From the NCBI RefSeq assembly GCF_964259225.1, contig NZ_CAXVKN010000002.1: 64,000 nt of DNA; one strand, 5' to 3'. The first letter of the stretch is position 1, and each line of letters begins with the position of its first letter. The translations under genes and the position numbers were made by a program. The notes under the pieces are model-generated. The model saw only the letters and a list, made by a program, of their open reading frames with translations, was not told where the DNA came from and did not search any database. Positions 60,108 through 64,000 of this stretch are shown in pieces. Source of the stretch: Catenibacterium mitsuoka_A (GTDB taxonomy: Bacteria; Bacillota_I; Bacilli_A; Erysipelotrichales; Coprobacillaceae).

Positions 60108-61331
60108 ATGGAAAAGAAAACATTTAAGAAAGTTGTATTAGCTTATAGTGGAGGATTAGATACTTCAATTATTATTTCTTGGTTAAAGGAAAATTATGGC
60201 TGTGAAGTTATTGCAGTTGCTGCTGATGTGGGACAGGGTGCTGGAGAACTTGATGGTCTTGATGAAAAGGCTGCAAAGACAGGTGCTTCTAAATATATTT
60301 GTGTAGATTGTAAACCTGAATTCGTTAAGGATTTCTGTTTTGAAGCAGTTAAAGCCAATGCATTATATGAAGGTAAATATATGTTAGGTACTTCTCTTGC
60401 AAGACCAATTATTGCGAAGAAGTTAGTAGATATCGCTTTAGAAGAAGGTGCAGATGCAATCTGTCATGGATGTACTGGTAAAGGTAATGACCAGGTAAGA
60501 TTTGAATTAGCTATTAAAGCATTCGCACCAGATATGCCTATTATCGCTCCTTGGAGAGAATGGGATATTAAATCAAGAGAAGAAGAAATCGAATATGCTG
60601 AAGCAAGAAAGATTCCTCTAAAGATTAATAGAGAAACAAACTACTCTAAAGATAAAAACTTATGGCATTTATCTCATGAAGGTTTAGATCTTGAAGATCC
60701 AGCTAATGAACCTAAGTATGATGAAATCCTAGAAATGGGTGTTTCACCAGAAAAGGCACCAGATGTTCCAACATATATCACTTTAACTTTTGAAAAGGGT
60801 AAAGCTGTCGCATTAAATGGTGAAAAGCTTGAACCAGTAGAAATGTTAGCTAAGTTAAATGAAATCGGTGGTGCGAACGGTGTTGGTATCGCAGATATGG
60901 TTGAAAACAGACTTGTTGGTATGAAATCAAGAGGTGTATATGAAACACCAGGTGGAACTATTTTATATGCAGCACATCAGAACCTAGAAGAAATTACTGT
61001 AGATAAAGAAACACAGCACTTCAAACAGCAGGTAAGCTTAAAGCTTGCTGATAATATCTATAACGGTCAGTGGTATACACCTCTTACTGAAGCATTACTT
61101 GCATTCGTAGATAAGACTCAGGAAAACGTAAATGGTGATGTTAAACTTAAATTATATAAGGGTAATATCGTAGGTGCTGGTGTTACATCTCCAGATACAT
61201 TACATGATTTACAGACAGCATCATTTGATGAAGATGATGATTATGATCAGTATGATGCTAAAGGATTCATTACATTATATGGTTTACCAATCAAGGTAAA
61301 AGCTAAGTTAGATCAGAAGAAAAAGAAATAG
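60108..61331 (+). CDS. argG: Argininosuccinate synthase
   Basis: 407 residues. N-type ATP pyrophosphatase PP-loop AYSGGLDTSIIISWL (12-26), then GCTGKGNDQVRFE and the KDKNLWHLSHEGLDLEDP substrate-binding region. It joins citrulline and aspartate using ATP. First gene of argGHC-J behind an Arg T-box, so made when arginine is scarce. Confidence 0.98.
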   Translation: MEKKTFKKVVLAYSGGLDTSIIISWLKENYGCEVIAVAADVGQGAGELDGLDEKAAKTGASKYICVDCKPEFVKDFCFEAVKANALYEGKYMLGTSLARPIIAKKLVDIALEEGADAICHGCTGKGNDQVRFELAIKAFAPDMPIIAPWREWDIKSREEEIEYAEARKIPLKINRETNYSKDKNLWHLSHEGLDLEDPANEPKYDEILEMGVSPEKAPDVPTYITLTFEKGKAVALNGEKLEPVEMLAKLNEIGGANGVGIADMVENRLVGMKSRGVYETPGGTILYAAHQNLEEITVDKETQHFKQQVSLKLADNIYNGQWYTPLTEALLAFVDKTQENVNGDVKLKLYKGNIVGAGVTSPDTLHDLQTASFDEDDDYDQYDAKGFITLYGLPIKVKAKLDQKKKK

Positions 61332-61342
61332 GAGTTTAAGAT

Positions 61343-62725
61343 ATGGTATTGTGGAAAGGTAGATTTTCTAAAGAGTTAAATCATGAAGTGAATGCATTCA
61401 ATTCATCTCTTTCATTCGATCATCGTATGTATAAGCAAGATATCAGAGGATCTCTTGCTCATGCAAAGATGTTATGTAAACAGAGTATTATTGAAGAGAA
61501 AGATTATGAAGAGATTGTAGAAGGTTTAAATGCAATTTTAAAAGAGATTGAAGAGGGTACACTCCTCTTTGATCCTGAAGCTGAAGATATTCATATGTTT
61601 GTGGAAAGTGAACTCACAAAACGTTATCCAGTGGCTGGTAAAAAACTACATACAGGACGTTCTAGAAACGATCAGGTTGCATTAGATCTTCGTTTATATG
61701 CACATGATGAAATTCTAGAAATCAAGAAGATGTTAGTGAATCTGATTCATACATTAACAGATTTAGCTGAACATAACCTTGATACAATCATGCCAGGATA
61801 CACACACTTACAAAGAGCACAGCCTATTACTTTTGCCCATCATTTAATGGCTTATGCATCAATGTTTTTAAGAGATATTGATCGTTTAGAAGATGTTGAT
61901 AAGAGACTTTATGTATCGCCTCTAGGAAGTGGTGCACTTGCAACAACAACTTATCCATTAGATAGACCATTTGTGGCAGAAGAATTAGGTATGTATGATA
62001 TTATGTATAACTCTTTGGACGGTGTGAGTGATCGTGATTATGCGATTGAGTTATCAAGTGCCTTAGCCACAATCATGATGCATTTATCAAGATTCTCAGA
62101 AGAAGTGATTCTATGGTGTTCATGGGAATTCAAATTCATTGATCTTGATGATGCGTATGCAACAGGTTCTTCTATTATGCCTCAGAAGAAGAATCCAGAT
62201 ATTGCAGAATTAGTAAGAGGTAAGAGTGCAAGAGTCATTGGTGATGTGAATACATTACTTACAATGATGAAGGGACTCCCTCTTGCTTACAATAAAGACA
62301 TGCAGGAAGATAAAGAAGCTTTATTTGATGCAATTGATGAAGTTAAGCTTTGTCTTCCAGTCTTTACAGATATGATGGCAACTATTACTGTTCATAAAGA
62401 TAAGATGAGAGATGCTGCTGCAAGAGGATTTATTAATGCGACAGATTGTGCAGATTATTTGACTAAGAAAGGTATGCCATTTAGAGATGCTTATAAGATT
62501 ACTGGGGAACTTGTAAGATATTGTATTGAACATGGAGAAACATTAGAAACACTTCCTCTAGATGTTTATACAGGTTATACAGATATGTTTGGTGAAGATG
62601 TTTATCAGGCTATTTCATTAGAAACATGTCTTAACAACAGAGCAGTTGTTGGTGGACCTTCTCCTAAAATTGAGATGGAGAATATTCATAGAATCAATCA
62701 GAAAGTGAGTGGATATTGTGATTAA
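61343..62725 (+). CDS. argH: Argininosuccinate lyase
   Basis: 460 residues. Fumarase/aspartase superfamily: HTGRSRNDQVALDLR, TPGYTHLQRAQP-type segment (MPGYTHLQRAQPITFAHH) and signature loop GSSIMPQKKNPD. Yields arginine and fumarate. Eleven bases after argG; the stop overlaps the argC GTG. Confidence 0.98.
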   Translation: MVLWKGRFSKELNHEVNAFNSSLSFDHRMYKQDIRGSLAHAKMLCKQSIIEEKDYEEIVEGLNAILKEIEEGTLLFDPEAEDIHMFVESELTKRYPVAGKKLHTGRSRNDQVALDLRLYAHDEILEIKKMLVNLIHTLTDLAEHNLDTIMPGYTHLQRAQPITFAHHLMAYASMFLRDIDRLEDVDKRLYVSPLGSGALATTTYPLDRPFVAEELGMYDIMYNSLDGVSDRDYAIELSSALATIMMHLSRFSEEVILWCSWEFKFIDLDDAYATGSSIMPQKKNPDIAELVRGKSARVIGDVNTLLTMMKGLPLAYNKDMQEDKEALFDAIDEVKLCLPVFTDMMATITVHKDKMRDAAARGFINATDCADYLTKKGMPFRDAYKITGELVRYCIEHGETLETLPLDVYTGYTDMFGEDVYQAISLETCLNNRAVVGGPSPKIEMENIHRINQKVSGYCD

Positions 62726-63746
62726 AGCAGGTATTATTGGTGCAAGTGGTTATGCAGGATGTGAACTATTAAGAATCTTATTAATGCATCCTGAAGCAGA
62801 AGTAACGGCTATTTCTTCACATAGCTATACTGGTAAGAAGATTTATGATCTTTATCCTAACTTCTATCAGGTATGTGATTTAGAGTTTATTGAAGATACA
62901 GAAGTCATTGAGAAAGCAGATATTATTTTTGCATCTCTTCCTCATGGCTTATCTGAAAAGTATGCCAAGACATGTGTAGAAAAGGGTAAGAAGTTTATTG
63001 ATTTAGGGGCTGATTTCAGACTTGATAAAGAAGAAGATTATCAGAAATGGTATGGTTTAGATTATAACTTACCAGAACTTCATAAGAATCAGGTATATGG
63101 TTTACCTGAAGTCAATAGAGATAAGATCAAGGATGCTACTATTATTGGAAATCCTGGTTGTTATCCTACAACTATTACTTTAGGTCTTTATCCATTATTA
63201 AAGAATAAGCTCAATGTATCACAGAAGATCATTATTGATTCAGCATCAGGTACAACAGGTGCGGGTAAGAACTTAAGTGATGGTATGCATTTTCCAAGAT
63301 GTAATGAATCGTTCCATCCTTATAAAGTAGGTGTACATAGACATACACCAGAAATTGAACAGGAATTAAGTAAGATGAATGAAAAAGATGTACATATCAC
63401 ATTTGTCCCTCATTTACTTCCTGTAGACCGTGGTATTGTTTCTACTATTTATGTTCCTGTAGATAAGTCTTTAGAAGAAATCTATGAAACATATGTAGAA
63501 GCATATAAGGATGAACAGTTTGTGAGAGTATTACCTCTTGGACAGGTCGCAGACTTAAAGTTTGTGAAAGCATCTAACTATTGTGATATTTCATTACATA
63601 TGGATGAACGTGATCATACATTAATTGTAGTGTCTACAATTGATAATATGGTGAAAGGTTCTGCTGGTCAGGCAGTACAGAATATGAATATTATGTATGG
63701 ACTCGATGAGAATACAGGTTTAAATCTTGTCGCTCCATCATTCTAA
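62718..63746 (+). CDS. argC: N-acetyl-gamma-glutamyl-phosphate reductase
   Basis: 342 residues starting at the GTG at 62718, overlapping argH; this start gives IKAGIIGASGYAGCELLRIL, the expected NADP-binding N-terminus. Catalytic cysteine in GNPGCYPT; substrate-binding HFPRCNESFHPYKVGVHRHTPEI near 195-217. It is the third step of ornithine synthesis. The order argGH before argCJ links the end and start of the pathway in one operon. Confidence 0.97.
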   Translation: MIKAGIIGASGYAGCELLRILLMHPEAEVTAISSHSYTGKKIYDLYPNFYQVCDLEFIEDTEVIEKADIIFASLPHGLSEKYAKTCVEKGKKFIDLGADFRLDKEEDYQKWYGLDYNLPELHKNQVYGLPEVNRDKIKDATIIGNPGCYPTTITLGLYPLLKNKLNVSQKIIIDSASGTTGAGKNLSDGMHFPRCNESFHPYKVGVHRHTPEIEQELSKMNEKDVHITFVPHLLPVDRGIVSTIYVPVDKSLEEIYETYVEAYKDEQFVRVLPLGQVADLKFVKASNYCDISLHMDERDHTLIVVSTIDNMVKGSAGQAVQNMNIMYGLDENTGLNLVAPSF

Positions 63747-63756
63747 GGAGGATGTT

Positions 63757-64000
63757 ATGAAAGATATACTTGGTGGTGTATGTGCACCAATTGGATTTAG
63801 CGCAAATGGTATTCATGCAGGAATGAGAAAGAATAAATCTAAGAAGGATTTATCTCTTATTGTGAGTGAAGAGTTATGTACAGCAGCTGCAACATATACA
63901 CAAAATAAAGTAAAAGGTGCTCCTTTGACAGTTACAAAGCAGCATTTAAAGAATGGTCGTGCAAGAGCTATTATCTGTAACTCAGGTAATGCGAATACAT
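63757..64000 (+). CDS. argJ: Glutamate N-acetyltransferase / ornithine acetyltransferase, N-terminal part
   Basis: Starts at ATG 63757 (GGAGG upstream) and runs off the window after 81 codons. GGVCAPIGFSANGIHAGMRKNKSKKDLSLI and CTAAATYTQNKVKGAPL, then ICNSGNANT, are the ArgJ N-terminal features; the autocleavage site lies outside. It recycles the acetyl group in ornithine synthesis. Confidence 0.96.
   Translation, partial: MKDILGGVCAPIGFSANGIHAGMRKNKSKKDLSLIVSEELCTAAATYTQNKVKGAPLTVTKQHLKNGRARAIICNSGNANT

Overview
The window is low-GC, AT-rich DNA with strong GGAGG-type ribosome binding sites, T-box riboswitches, many intrinsic terminators and Firmicutes-type regulators (PadR, Xre, MntR/DtxR, LytTR, ROK-like). 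The gut-anaerobe content (molybdenum hydroxylase, two Feo ferrous-iron systems, rubredoxin, ferredoxin-type aldo/keto reductase) and a tmRNA tag ending in YAFA, an ending known from Mollicutes, suggest an Erysipelotrichia-type Firmicute. That placement is inference; no 16S gene is present.

Layout. 1-0.2 kb: tail of galE. 0.25-5.3 kb (minus): three-subunit molybdenum hydroxylase with a MocA-like cytidylyltransferase and an orphan metal-type binding lipoprotein. 5.5-8.3 kb (minus): an unknown protein, a phosphoesterase and a wall polysaccharide deacetylase. 8.4-10 kb: self-operated PadR gene plus membrane protein. 10.4-10.7 kb: a compact type I toxin-antitoxin locus with a 38-residue hydrophobic toxin and a 3'-overlapping antisense RNA. 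10.8-16.8 kb (minus): LytTR/GHKL two-component system and two MacB-like ABC proteins. 16.9-18.5 kb: decayed island (IS21 istB remnant, HipA-like gene with an in-frame TGA). 18.7-23.7 kb (minus): ssrA, smpB, rnr, secG and a TagO-like transferase with an extra extracytoplasmic domain.

23.9-30.4 kb (plus): MupG-like DUF871 protein, GH1 phospho-beta-glucosidase, M29-like peptidase, then DUF969-DUF979-pcp. 30.4-35.15 kb: a module (Xre regulator, second ABC pair) bounded by 24-bp direct repeats, the right copy lying inside a MerR-type promoter. 35.2-39 kb: aldo/keto reductase, Cof-type phosphatase, iron alcohol dehydrogenase and Nudix hydrolase. 39.2-43.6 kb: Met T-box, metNIQ, nitroreductase, free methionine sulfoxide reductase and KptA. 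43.6-51.4 kb: FeoA-FeoB fusion, ZIP transporter, Ig-like surface protein, ROK-like regulator, SDR, deoxyinosine glycosylase and small membrane proteins.

51.5-58.3 kb: metal homeostasis. A yybP-ykoY manganese riboswitch precedes a P-type ATPase, then mntR, and a DtxR-type-operator feoA-feoA-feoB operon with cysteine-rich accessory proteins and a short rubredoxin. 58.4-59.7 kb: small regulatory and lipoprotein genes. 59.7-64 kb: Arg T-box (CGC specifier), a short Arg-Arg leader ORF and argGHC-argJ, running off the end.

The most notable items are the type I toxin-antitoxin locus, the visible base-pairing switch of the manganese riboswitch, the double (T-box plus leader ORF) arrangement upstream of argG, the 24-bp-repeat-bounded ABC module, and the Mollicute-like tmRNA tag. 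No CRISPR array, prophage or tRNA gene was seen.
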